DNA of 8,578 nucleotides from Lysobacterales bacterium UBA5700 (GTDB lineage: Bacteria > Pseudomonadota > Gammaproteobacteria > Xanthomonadales > Xanthomonadaceae): NCBI GenBank assembly GCA_002420085.1, contig DIHI01000110.1, forward strand, positions 1-8,578, in the 5' to 3' direction. Shown here in pieces: positions 1-6,732 of this stretch; positions within the stretch are counted from its first letter, which is position 1; every line of letters starts with the position of its first letter. The notes under the pieces were generated by a model. It did no database searches and was not told where the DNA came from. It saw only the letters and a program-made list of their open reading frames with translations. The position numbers and the translations under genes were made by a program.

Positions 1-36
1 CGGGCGAAGGCGAAGCTGGGTCGCGCCGGACGCGGC

Positions 37-2100
37 TCAGCCACCGCCGGCCTCCACCGGCGCGGGCGGCGGCGGCGGATTCAGGAACAGATCCTCGGGA
101 TTCTCCGGCAGGCTCGGCAGCGGGCCGCCGCGCACCTTGCCGTCGAACCGTTCCTGCATGCGCAACTGTTCACCGCGCAGGAAGTTGTACTTCTCGTTCG
201 AGAGCGCCGCCTCGGTGACCGCATCGCGCAGAATGTAGGGCCGCAGGAAGATCATCAGGTTGCGCTTGCTGCGGGTGGTCTGGCGGTTCTTGAACAGGTT
301 GCCGAGCACCGGGATGCGCGACAGCCCCGGCACGCCCTGGATCGATTCGGCCACCTCTTCGGAGTTCAGCCCGCCGAGCACCAGCATGCCGCCATCGGGC
401 ACCAGCACTGAGGTGCGCACTTCCCGCTTGTTGGTGATCAGGTCGGCCGCGCCCTGGGCCGGCGGCGCCAGCGAGGAGATTTCCTGGACGATGTCGAGCC
501 GGACGCTGTCACCCTCATTGACGTGCGGGGTGACTTCCAGGATCAGACCGACATCGCGCCGCTCGATGGTCTGGAACGGATTCTCGGGCAGGTTGTTGCC
601 GCCCTGGCCGGTCGAGGTGAACGAGCCGGTGATGAACGGCACCTCCTGGGCCACCTTGAACACCGCCGGGCTGTGATCGAGGGTGACCACGCTCGGCCGC
701 GACAGGATGTTGGCGCGCCCATCGCCGCGCAGCGCCTGAACCAGCACGCCGAGTTGCAGGACATCGACCATCTCGCCATCCGGACCGATCGGCAGTTTGA
801 CCGTGCCATCCAGGTATCCGAGGTTCAGCCCCGGACCGACCCCGAGCGGATTGATCGAGGTGCCCAGGATGCCGCCGCCCCCGGCGCTGGTGAAGTTGGT
901 GCCACCGATGACGCCGCTGCCGAGACTGCCATCGGGCTTGTTGTCTACGCCCGTCGCCTGCCACTGGATGCCCAGGGAATCAGCCAATTCATCGGAAACA
1001 TCGGCGATGACCGCCTCGACCAGCACCTGGGCGCGTCGAATGTCCAGCCCGCGCACGACAGCGGCAAGATCGCGGAACACCGCCGGAGCCGCCGTGATGA
1101 CCAGGGCATTGGTTTCATCATGGGCCTTGATCACCGCAGTGCTGGCCTTGTCTTCGCCCTGGCCGACACCCGCGATCGCCTCCAGCACCGGCACCAGGTC
1201 GGCGGCCTTGGCGTAGCGAAGATAGACCACCTGCGAGGCATCGCCGTCCGACAGCGGCGTGTCGAGGTGGGCGATCAGGGTCCGCAACCGCAGACGGGTC
1301 GCACTGTCGCCGGACAGCAGCACCGAATTGGTACGGGCATCGGCGATCAGCCGAGCCGCCGAACCGGTCGTCGTGGCCGTGCCTTCCAACTGAGCCAGGG
1401 TACGGGCGATCTCGCTGGCATTGGCGTGCCGCAGGGCGACCACTTCCACCTCGGCACTGGCGGCGACATCGATCCGGCGGATCAGGCGCTCCAGCCGATC
1501 GACGTTTCCGGCTCGATCGGTGACGATGATCTGCCCGCCCTGGGCCGACAATTGCGCCGCCTGCGGCAACAGTGGTCGGATCAGGGTCGCGACCTCGGCC
1601 GCCGGCACATGGCGCACTGGCAGGGTTCGAGTGACCAGCGCATCCGGGCTGTCGGCACGATCGGGCACACCGCCGTCGGTGGTCGCCACGCCCTCAGGCA
1701 ACACCTTCCACATCGAACCGGCCGGCACCACGGCATAGCCATTGACCCGCAATACCGACTCGAAGGTGCTCCAGACACCGGCCTGATCCATCGGCGTCGA
1801 GGAAATCACGGTCACCTTGGCATCGACCCTGGGATCGACGATGAAACTGCGACCGGTAATCTGGCTGACCGTTTCGATCAGCACCCCGATATCGGCCCCC
1901 TTGAGATTGAGCGTGTGCCGCTCACCGCTGGCAACCGCCACACCGGCACTGGCACTCGGCTGTGTGGCCGACCCGCTGGTCGTGCCCGAACTCGAATCGG
2001 GCAGGCTGGTGACCACGAACGGTCGGATCGGGGCGGGCTCCTGGGCAGCGACCGGCGCCAACAGGACGGACAGAGCGAGAGCGATCGGAAGACGGTACAT
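37..2100 (-). CDS. gspD: Type II secretion system secretin GspD
   Basis: This gene encodes the outer-membrane secretin through which folded exoproteins leave the cell; it forms a large multimeric ring reaching into the periplasm. The 687-residue protein has the full family layout: a signal peptide (about 1-19, ending PVAA before QEPAP, no lipobox Cys), an N0 domain (about 61-134), N1 (about 155-213), N2 (about 216-283), N3 (about 287-357), and the secretin barrel (about 360-625). The barrel contains VPFITGS at 487-493, NPFQTIERRDVGLILEVTPHV at 507-527 and the VLGGL/IPVLGNLF signature at 574-603. A proline-rich tail (660-687) follows. The frame is open further upstream, to 2178, but the ATG at 2100 is chosen because it begins the signal peptide and has GAGG 5 nt before it. 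It lies 141 bp downstream of gspC in the usual C-D order. Downstream, positions 1-36 contain no start codon, so the next gene is not visible. Length is normal for the family. Confidence 0.96.
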   Translation of the reverse strand: MYRLPIALALSVLLAPVAAQEPAPIRPFVVTSLPDSSSGTTSGSATQPSASAGVAVASGERHTLNLKGADIGVLIETVSQITGRSFIVDPRVDAKVTVISSTPMDQAGVWSTFESVLRVNGYAVVPAGSMWKVLPEGVATTDGGVPDRADSPDALVTRTLPVRHVPAAEVATLIRPLLPQAAQLSAQGGQIIVTDRAGNVDRLERLIRRIDVAASAEVEVVALRHANASEIARTLAQLEGTATTTGSAARLIADARTNSVLLSGDSATRLRLRTLIAHLDTPLSDGDASQVVYLRYAKAADLVPVLEAIAGVGQGEDKASTAVIKAHDETNALVITAAPAVFRDLAAVVRGLDIRRAQVLVEAVIADVSDELADSLGIQWQATGVDNKPDGSLGSGVIGGTNFTSAGGGGILGTSINPLGVGPGLNLGYLDGTVKLPIGPDGEMVDVLQLGVLVQALRGDGRANILSRPSVVTLDHSPAVFKVAQEVPFITGSFTSTGQGGNNLPENPFQTIERRDVGLILEVTPHVNEGDSVRLDIVQEISSLAPPAQGAADLITNKREVRTSVLVPDGGMLVLGGLNSEEVAESIQGVPGLSRIPVLGNLFKNRQTTRSKRNLMIFLRPYILRDAVTEAALSNEKYNFLRGEQLRMQERFDGKVRGGPLPSLPENPEDLFLNPPPPPAPVEAGGG

Positions 2101-2241
2101 GGTGGCCTCGGTGGCAGCGACCGGTGAATGGTAGCCCGGATTTCCTGCGGATTTCCCGGAGCAGTCATCCCGACCCACCAGCGTCGCTCCAGCAGCCGGC
2201 GATGCCCGGCCGCAACCACGGTCGCATCGGCCGCCGCCCGA
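2101..2241. other. gspC-gspD intergenic gap with a 9-bp direct repeat
   Basis: This 141-bp gap is longer than expected inside a tight operon. It contains CGGATTTCC twice (2137-2145 and 2148-2156), an 11-bp period. On the minus strand the box TACCAT (2128-2133) resembles a -10 element, but there is no matching -35. A separate gspD promoter is possible but unproven, and I see no terminator hairpin with a T-run. Confidence 0.4.
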
Positions 2242-3093
2242 TCAATTGCGCACGGTCAGTTGTCGATCGCGACCTTCCCGACGCACGGTCAGCACCAGTG
2301 GCCCGCTGCCACGCAAGGCCGCCTCCAGTGCCGTCCGCTGTTCCGGGTCGGCGACCGCAGCACCGTTGACCGCAATCACGATGTCGTCAGGATGCAGACC
2401 GACCCGCTCCAGCAGCACCGGATCGGCCACCGCCAGGCGAACACCCACAAACTCGCCGTTTTCCATCGCCGGCAGAACATTGGCACTGGCCGCGATCGCC
2501 GCCAGCGAAGGCGTCTGGGCAGCACGCGCCGTCGCCAGGTCGGGCGCCCCGAAGTTCATCGCACCCGTGAGATAGCCACCACTCGGATCGGCGGTCGGCG
2601 CCGGACGCTGGCGAACCGTGCCGGGTTGCGCACCCTCGACCTGACGCAGACGCAGCGTCTCGCGCCCGCCAGCCCGGCGCAGCACCACCCGATCGGCATG
2701 CACCTCGTCCAGCACGGCATCGTCGAGTACCGCATCACCGACCCGATAGGCCCGCTCGCGACCTTGGGCATCCGCGATCAAGGCCAGCCCCTGGCCCGCC
2801 TCGGCCACCACCGTACCGCGCAGGTGCAGAGCCAGCGCCGTCGGCGGAGCCGCCTGTGCCGTCGCATCGACCTGCCCGAAGATGCGCCAGGACGCGATCG
2901 AAGTCGTCGGTGCCGCATCCGCGACCTGCACCGCCTCGGAGTTGGCCGGTGACGGCCACTCCGGCCCGACCACCATCAGCCGCAGCAAGCGGACCAGCAG
3001 CCAGACACAGACCAGGCCCGCGCCAGCCGCCACCAGCCATGCCGGCCACGGCGAACGAACCAGATGACGCAGCGGATCGGCCAAGGCTGTCAT
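2242..3093 (-). CDS. gspC: Type II secretion system inner-membrane protein GspC
   Basis: GspC is the bitopic inner-membrane protein that links the inner-membrane platform to the secretin and helps choose substrates. The 283-residue product has a short cytoplasmic N-terminus, one membrane helix (about 16-41), a periplasmic linker with SWRIFGQ at 68-74, the HR domain that binds GspD N0 (about 84-152), a flexible stretch, and a C-terminal PDZ domain (about 205-282, with VGLHPDDIVIAVNG at 231-244). The reading frame continues upstream to 3309, but that part looks like translated intergenic DNA (RIGNQIGNRI repeats). The ATG at 3093 is preferred because AGAGGA lies 8 nt before it and the membrane helix then falls at the usual place. 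It is the first gene of a leftward gsp unit, with gspD next. The divergent gap to the WYL gene should hold its promoter, but I see no convincing -35/-10 pair. The other T2SS genes are outside the window. Confidence 0.93.
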   Translation of the reverse strand: MTALADPLRHLVRSPWPAWLVAAGAGLVCVWLLVRLLRLMVVGPEWPSPANSEAVQVADAAPTTSIASWRIFGQVDATAQAAPPTALALHLRGTVVAEAGQGLALIADAQGRERAYRVGDAVLDDAVLDEVHADRVVLRRAGGRETLRLRQVEGAQPGTVRQRPAPTADPSGGYLTGAMNFGAPDLATARAAQTPSLAAIAASANVLPAMENGEFVGVRLAVADPVLLERVGLHPDDIVIAVNGAAVADPEQRTALEAALRGSGPLVLTVRREGRDRQLTVRN

Positions 3094-3253
3094 CTCGGCA
3101 TTCCTCTTCGGACCATCGCGAACCCCCGTACACGGCAACGGTGAGCACTGTAAGCCATCTCGAACAGCGGCGGAATGCACCGCCCGGCCCGGCACAACGT
3201 TGATCCTCACCCATGCCGAGCCGTCATCGCCACCCCGCTCCGACAACCCACCC

Positions 3254-3313
3254 CTGATCCGATTACCGATCTGATTCCCGATCCGATTCCATATCCGGCT
3301 CCCGATCACCGGA
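3254..3313. repeat. Degenerate 12-bp tandem repeat, about five units
   Basis: Five consecutive 12-mers line up: CTGATCCGATTA, CCGATCTGATTC, CCGATCCGATTC, CATATCCGGCTC and CCGATCACCGGA. Units one to three are very similar, and units four and five are diverged. The array ends 20 bp before the ATG of the WYL regulator. Its position suggests a repeated binding site for that regulator or another protein. It could also be simple slippage in DNA already rich in CGATC. Confidence 0.6.
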
Positions 3314-3322
3314 ATTCATGCC

Positions 3323-3328
3323 CATAAT
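3323..3328 (+). promoter_or_regulatory. Putative -10 box directly before the WYL gene start
   Basis: CATAAT differs from the sigma-70 consensus TATAAT at one position and ends 5 nt before the ATG at 3334. If used, transcription would start at or next to the A of the ATG. No Shine-Dalgarno sequence is present at the right distance; the nearest GGA is about 20 nt upstream. No good -35 box is visible 16-18 bp upstream. Confidence 0.4.
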
Positions 3329-3333
3329 TCGTC

Positions 3334-4314
3334 ATGGACCGCTACGAACGCATCCTCGCCATCCACCGACTGCTCAAGTCGGCCCGCTACCCGATTTCCA
3401 TGGCCCGCTTGCAGGACGAGACCAACGCCTCGCGAGCGACCGTGTATCGCGACATCGCCTTTCTTCGCGATGCCCTCGGCGCCCCGATCGACAGCGAGGG
3501 CGACCACGGCTTCCGCTATGCCGATGATGAAGCCGCCCGATTCGAGTTGCCTGGCCTCTGGCTCAGTTCCGAAGAACTGCACGCCCTGCTGGCCGCCCAT
3601 CGCCTGCTCGACCGTACCGGACCCGGTGTCCTCGACAGTGCCCTGGCCCCGCTCAAGGACCGGATCGACAGCCTGCTCGCCCAGCAGTCCGGCGGCAAGC
3701 GCTGGCCGATCGAGCGCATCCGGGTGATCGCCACCGCCGTCCGGCGGGTCAACGAACAGGCTTTCCGACAGGTCGCCACCGCCGTGCTGGAGCGCCGCCG
3801 ACTGGGCTTCGACTACCGCGCCCGATCGACCGACCAGATCAGCCGGCGCACGGTTTCACCGCAACGTCTGACCCACTACCGCGACAACTGGTATCTCGAC
3901 GCCTGGGACCACGACCGCGACGATCTGCGCAGTTTCTCGCTCGATCGCATCGGCACCGCCCGACTGCTCGACCAGATCGCCGAAGACGTCCCCGACGAGG
4001 AACTCGACCGCCAACTCGCCTCCAGCTACGGCATCTTCTCCGGCACCCCGCGCAATCTGGCGGTGATCGTGTTCGCCGCCCGTGCCGCGCGCTGGGTCGC
4101 CGAAGAACGCTGGCACTCCAAGCAGGAAGGCCGCTTCCTGCCCGACGGCCGTTACGAACTGAAGCTGCCCTACGGCGACTCGCGCGAACTGTTGATGGAC
4201 GTGCTGCGCTACGGCGCCGAGGCCGAAATCCTCGCCCCGGTCTCCCTGCGTGAACAGGCCAAGGCGCAGTTGCAACTCGCCCTCGGCCAGTACGAACGGA
4301 GCGATCGTGGCTGA
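3334..4314 (+). CDS. HTH-WYL-WCX transcriptional regulator (YafY family)
   Basis: This is a DNA-binding transcription factor with a ligand-sensing WYL domain. The 326-residue protein starts with a winged helix-turn-helix of the HTH_11/DeoR type (about 2-62, recognition helix near SRATVYRDIAFLRD at 33-46). A helical linker follows, then the WYL domain (about 143-215, with the motif NWYLDAWDHDRDDLRSFSLD at 185-204), then the WCX C-terminal extension (about 235-318). Length and order are typical of the family. The ATG at 3334 is fixed because the HTH begins immediately after it. There is no Shine-Dalgarno sequence, and a -10-like box sits just upstream. The gene's 3' end overlaps the patatin gene by 8 bp, so it probably controls that operon. 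WYL proteins sense nucleic acids or small molecules and often regulate defence loci such as CRISPR-Cas, BREX and CBASS. The true target here is unknown. Confidence 0.92.
   Translation: MDRYERILAIHRLLKSARYPISMARLQDETNASRATVYRDIAFLRDALGAPIDSEGDHGFRYADDEAARFELPGLWLSSEELHALLAAHRLLDRTGPGVLDSALAPLKDRIDSLLAQQSGGKRWPIERIRVIATAVRRVNEQAFRQVATAVLERRRLGFDYRARSTDQISRRTVSPQRLTHYRDNWYLDAWDHDRDDLRSFSLDRIGTARLLDQIAEDVPDEELDRQLASSYGIFSGTPRNLAVIVFAARAARWVAEERWHSKQEGRFLPDGRYELKLPYGDSRELLMDVLRYGAEAEILAPVSLREQAKAQLQLALGQYERSDRG
4298..4301 (+). promoter_or_regulatory. Shine-Dalgarno site that sets the patatin gene start
   Basis: GGAG lies 5 nt before the GTG at 4307, inside the last codons of the WYL gene. It supports the GTG over the in-frame ATG at 4250, whose extra 19 residues (MNRPRRSCNS...) look like an out-of-frame reading of the WYL coding sequence. 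The arrangement implies translational coupling of the two genes. Confidence 0.7.
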
Positions 4315-5260
4315 CCGAACCAGCGGCGACGGCAAGGCGATCGCCCTGGTTCTGGGAGCCGGCGGCGCACGCGGCCTCGCCCACATCGGCGTGATCGAAG
4401 TGCTGAATCGACGCGGCTACCGGATTGCCGCCATCGGCGGCTCCTCGATGGGCGCCCTGATCGGCGGCGTCTATGCCGCCGGCCGGCTGGACGCCTACCG
4501 CGACTGGGCCTGCGCACTCGAACGTGGCGACGTGATCCGCCTGCTCGACTTCGCCTTCGGCCATCCCGGCCTGATCAAGGGTGAAAAGGTGATCAATGCC
4601 GTGCGCGAACTGGTCGGTGACCACCGCATCGAAGACCTGCCGATCCCGTTCATGGCGGTCGCCACCGACCTCAAACGCCAGCGGGAAGTCTGGCTGACCC
4701 GCGGCCCCCTGTTCGACGCCATCCGCGCCTCGATCGCCATCCCCATGGTGCTCACCCCGCACACCCTCAACGGCCGGGAACTGGTCGATGGCGGCCTGCT
4801 TGCCCCAGTACCGATTGCCGGCACCCGCATGGCCATGGTCGATCTGGTGGTGGCCGTCGATGTCGGCGCACAGATCCGGCGCCCGCCCCGACCAGCCCCC
4901 GCCGAGCCCCGGCCGCTGCCCGAAGCCCGTCCCAAACCCGGCAGCGAAACCGGCAACCGCGACAGCCTGCGCAATCGCATCGCCACCTTCGTCGAAACCC
5001 TCATGGACCGGAACGACGGCAAGAACGCCGAACCGCCCGAACCAGCCAGCCAGACCGGCATGCTCGAACTGATGTCGCGCTCGCTCGACACCATGCAGGC
5101 CCAGATCTCCCGCCTGCAACTCGCCCTCGACCCACCCGACATTCTCGTGCGGGTGCCGCACGACGCCTGTTTCTTCTACGAATTCTGGCGCGCCCGGGAA
5201 ATGATCGCGATCGGCGCCGAAGCCGCCGAAAAAGCCCTCGACGCCTGGGAAGCCGGCTGA
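4307..5260 (+). CDS. Patatin-like phospholipase (RssA-like)
   Basis: This is a predicted serine lipid acyl hydrolase with the Ser-Asp dyad of the patatin fold. In the 317-residue product the oxyanion loop is GAGGARG at 17-23, the nucleophile motif GSSMG puts the catalytic serine at 47, and the DGG motif puts the catalytic aspartate at 161. All key residues are present, so it should be active. There is no signal peptide or membrane helix, so it is probably cytosolic or peripheral at the inner membrane. After the catalytic core, a proline- and arginine-rich linker (about 190-212) joins a C-terminal helical part (about 218-317), which is not a canonical domain I can name. It starts at GTG within the end of the WYL gene, so the two are very likely one operon. 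Patatins act in lipid turnover and in some cases as phage-defence effectors (CapV in CBASS). No cyclase gene is present here, so a housekeeping role is the default. Confidence 0.9.
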   Translation: MADRTSGDGKAIALVLGAGGARGLAHIGVIEVLNRRGYRIAAIGGSSMGALIGGVYAAGRLDAYRDWACALERGDVIRLLDFAFGHPGLIKGEKVINAVRELVGDHRIEDLPIPFMAVATDLKRQREVWLTRGPLFDAIRASIAIPMVLTPHTLNGRELVDGGLLAPVPIAGTRMAMVDLVVAVDVGAQIRRPPRPAPAEPRPLPEARPKPGSETGNRDSLRNRIATFVETLMDRNDGKNAEPPEPASQTGMLELMSRSLDTMQAQISRLQLALDPPDILVRVPHDACFFYEFWRAREMIAIGAEAAEKALDAWEAG

Positions 5261-5304
5261 CCTCCCGTCCGAAGCCCGCCCCCGCAGCGACCGTCGAATA
5301 CCGC

Positions 5305-5943
5305 CTACTGGAAGCCAGCCAGACCGACCTGCTCCGGCCGTTGCGGCACGCGAAGAAAGGCATCCGGATCGTAGCCGTACTCAGCCATGCGCTGGCGCAG
5401 CGACTGGTACTCATCGTCCGTGATGTCCGGCGTCCGCGCGAAGATCCAACCGTACTTGCGCTGCGGGTGTCCGAGCAAGGCCCAGCGATAGTCCTCGGCC
5501 ACTGCCAGCACCAGCAGATCGGTCTCCAACGGCCACACGAAACGCACCCGCCAATGACCACCGGCACTGCCCGGCATCACCCGCGACACCCCCCGCCAGC
5601 GCCGCTCCGGCGACTCGAAATCCGGGCGGAACACGAACACGTTCTCAATCCGACCATCCTCGCGCAGACGATACTCATCGCGGGTCGCCACCTTGCCGCG
5701 CTCCGGCCAATACGGAATATTGGCGATCACGTACCAGCGACCCATGAACCGACTCAGATCGACCTCGGCGTGGGCCGCCAGGGCCGGACCACCGCCCGGC
5801 GTCGCACACGAAGCCACCACCGCAGCAAGCGCCACCGCCACCACCGCCATCAACCAGCGCAGCAGACGACCGCTCCGCACCGGCGGGCGACCACTCGGCA
5901 GGGCGCGATCGAATGCCCTCGGTACCGATCGAATCGCCTTCAT
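5305..5943 (-). CDS. blc: Outer-membrane lipocalin lipoprotein (Blc family)
   Basis: This is a bacterial lipocalin: an eight-stranded barrel anchored to the outer membrane by a lipidated cysteine, thought to bind fatty acids or lysophospholipids in envelope maintenance. From the ATG at 5943 the protein has 212 residues. A hydrophobic helix (about 31-45) ends in the lipobox VASC with Cys46, and Ala at +2 favours outer-membrane sorting. The GxW motif is FMGRWYVIANIPYW (66-79), and the second family motif is DYRWALLGHPQRKYGWIFAR (151-170). The start is uncertain. ATG 5943 gives an unusually long 30-residue n-region, while the in-frame GTG at 5880 would give a textbook 25-residue lipoprotein signal (RSGRLLRWLMAVVAVALAAV...). 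Neither has a strong Shine-Dalgarno; a G-rich stretch precedes the ATG. The gene converges on the patatin gene, leaving 44 bp with no clear terminator. Its promoter should lie in 5944-6306. Confidence 0.88.
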   Translation of the reverse strand: MKAIRSVPRAFDRALPSGRPPVRSGRLLRWLMAVVAVALAAVVASCATPGGGPALAAHAEVDLSRFMGRWYVIANIPYWPERGKVATRDEYRLREDGRIENVFVFRPDFESPERRWRGVSRVMPGSAGGHWRVRFVWPLETDLLVLAVAEDYRWALLGHPQRKYGWIFARTPDITDDEYQSLRQRMAEYGYDPDAFLRVPQRPEQVGLAGFQ

Positions 5944-6116
5944 CGTCCACCCCACCGATCGACCGGCCGACCCGATCCGCACCCAGCAGACCGAATCGAC
6001 GGCAACCTGGAACTGACGCGAACCGGACCCGACCGACGCAGACCGGGAAGGGCTCGCTGGCAGCGGAGCGGAGTACATGTCGGACTGAAGGAATTCACCC
6101 GAACAGTGTCGGCCGT

Positions 6117-6147
6117 CGGCAGTACACAGCGCGTCAACGGCAGTACA
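6117..6147. repeat. Direct repeat CGGCAGTACA, two copies 21 bp apart
   Basis: CGGCAGTACA occurs at 6117-6126 and 6138-6147. The 21-bp spacing is two helical turns, so the copies face the same side of the DNA. A partial third copy, GAGTACA, is at 6071-6077. It lies in the divergent gap upstream of both the lipocalin gene and the small membrane protein gene, which fits a regulator-binding site. Chance similarity cannot be excluded. Confidence 0.45.
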
Positions 6148-6226
6148 GCCCGACCGAAAAACACCACCGCCACAGCCGCCGACCGGCGACCGGCGACTCC
6201 GCATTCCCCACATGCCCCGATCGAAA

Positions 6227-6252
6227 CTCAACCCCCTGTCGCAGGATTTGAG
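6227..6252. repeat. Small nested inverted repeat upstream of the membrane-protein gene
   Basis: Outer arms CTCAA/TTGAG (6227-6231 and 6248-6252) enclose inner arms CCTG/CAGG around a TCG loop. It lies about 55 bp before the ATG at 6307 and could be an operator or a weak RNA hairpin. The stem is interrupted by unpaired bases, so its stability is modest. Confidence 0.3.
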
Positions 6253-6306
6253 ACACCGCCCGATCAGCATGGCTCCACGTTCGATGTTCGTCCTGGAGCC
6301 ACCCGC

Positions 6307-6699
6307 ATGTCCCGATCCGACCACCCGCAGCACCGCCCCACCCGGCCACGGCCTGCCGACCACGGTAGCGACTCGGCCGCGACCAGCCTCCTCCAGGCGC
6401 TGAAATTCTGGCTGGCCATCGGCGCAACATTGGTCGCTTTCGTTCCAGCGGCCCGCAGCGACCACGAATGGATCGGCTGGCTGCCGTTCTGGCTGGTTCT
6501 CGCCCCCGCCAGTTCGCTCGCCGTCGCCTACCGACAGCCACTCATCGACCTGAGCAAGCGCATCCTGACCCGCGCTGGCACGCGGCAAGCGGCCCGGACG
6601 GCCAGCCCGCCACCCCGTCGCCGACCCCAGGCGCGGCGCAGCCCGACACGACCGCCCCTGCCGCGCAACCTGATCAGCGGGCGACAGCGGCTGGCCTGA
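6307..6699 (+). CDS. Small predicted membrane protein, unknown function
   Basis: I do not recognise a named family. The 130-residue product has a polar, basic N-terminus, a first membrane helix (about 29-48, ALKFWLAIGATLVAFVP), a short loop (SDHEWIGW, 51-58), a second membrane helix (about 57-75, LPFWLVLAPASSLAVAY) and a long basic C-terminal tail (about 84-130) rich in Arg and Pro. Both termini are strongly positive, so N-in/C-in is the likely topology. The frame stays open far upstream, but that part shadows the lipocalin gene and intergenic DNA. The ATG at 6307 is chosen because TGGAG ends 8 nt before it and the hydrophobic segments follow. It lies between the lipocalin gene (divergent) and cas3 (same strand, 332 bp on). 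The gap to cas3 is large, so a shared transcript is not assured. Confidence 0.72.
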   Translation: MSRSDHPQHRPTRPRPADHGSDSAATSLLQALKFWLAIGATLVAFVPAARSDHEWIGWLPFWLVLAPASSLAVAYRQPLIDLSKRILTRAGTRQAARTASPPPRRRPQARRSPTRPPLPRNLISGRQRLA

Positions 6700-6715
6700 G
6701 CCACAGTATCAGGTC

Positions 6716-6732
6716 TCACGGAAATTTCGTGA
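6716..6732. promoter_or_regulatory. Inverted repeat TCACG-N7-CGTGA
   Basis: TCACG (6716-6720) and CGTGA (6728-6732) flank the AT-rich spacer GAAATTT. The right half-site is shared with the CRP-like palindrome that follows, so three half-sites of the same word stand in a row upstream of the putative cas3 promoter. Confidence 0.45.

Larger units (their letters stand above)
3094..3333. promoter_or_regulatory. Divergent intergenic region between gspC and the WYL regulator gene
   Basis: This 240-bp non-coding gap separates two divergently transcribed genes and should carry the promoters of both. The half near gspC has that gene's ribosome-binding site (AGAGGA on the minus strand) and one weak -10-like box, TACAGT on the minus strand, without a good -35. 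The half near the WYL gene has the 12-bp repeats and the CATAAT box listed separately. WYL-family regulators often bind near their own promoter, so an operator here is plausible, but that is inference. Confidence 0.55.
5944..6306. other. Divergent intergenic region between lipocalin and small membrane protein genes
   Basis: This 363-bp gap carries no convincing gene. All frames through it give arginine- and proline-rich low-complexity translations typical of GC-rich non-coding DNA. It must hold the lipocalin promoter (minus) and probably one for the small membrane protein (plus), but I find no clear -35/-10 pair. It does contain the CGGCAGTACA direct repeats and a small nested inverted repeat, listed separately. 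Confidence 0.5.

Noticed and set aside
523..2127. Long 534-codon plus-strand open frame
   Set aside because: It is the antisense shadow of gspD. The translation is rich in His, Arg, Gln and Asp with no domain, as expected opposite GC-rich codons.
3318..3527. 69-codon frame starting at ATG 3318
   Set aside because: It is out of frame with the WYL gene, overlaps its HTH, and gives an Arg/Pro-rich product.
3839..5161. 440-codon minus-strand open frame opposite the WYL and patatin genes
   Set aside because: It spans the junction of two well-supported genes on the other strand, has no recognisable motif, and turns into Arg/Ser low complexity.
3334..5260. A CBASS defence operon (CapW plus CapV)
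   Set aside because: The domain types fit, but no CD-NTase or accessory gene is next to the pair: the next gene is a convergent lipocalin.
5261..5304. A bidirectional terminator between the converging patatin and lipocalin genes
   Set aside because: The 44-bp gap has no stem of useful length and no T- or A-run.
5341..6306. Upstream extension of the small membrane protein frame
   Set aside because: This part runs antisense through the lipocalin gene and through intergenic DNA. Only the end from ATG 6307, with a ribosome-binding site and membrane helices, looks real.
5944..6588. Upstream extension of the lipocalin frame
   Set aside because: The residues before the signal sequence are low-complexity Gly/Arg/Ser, and they would bury the lipoprotein signal internally.
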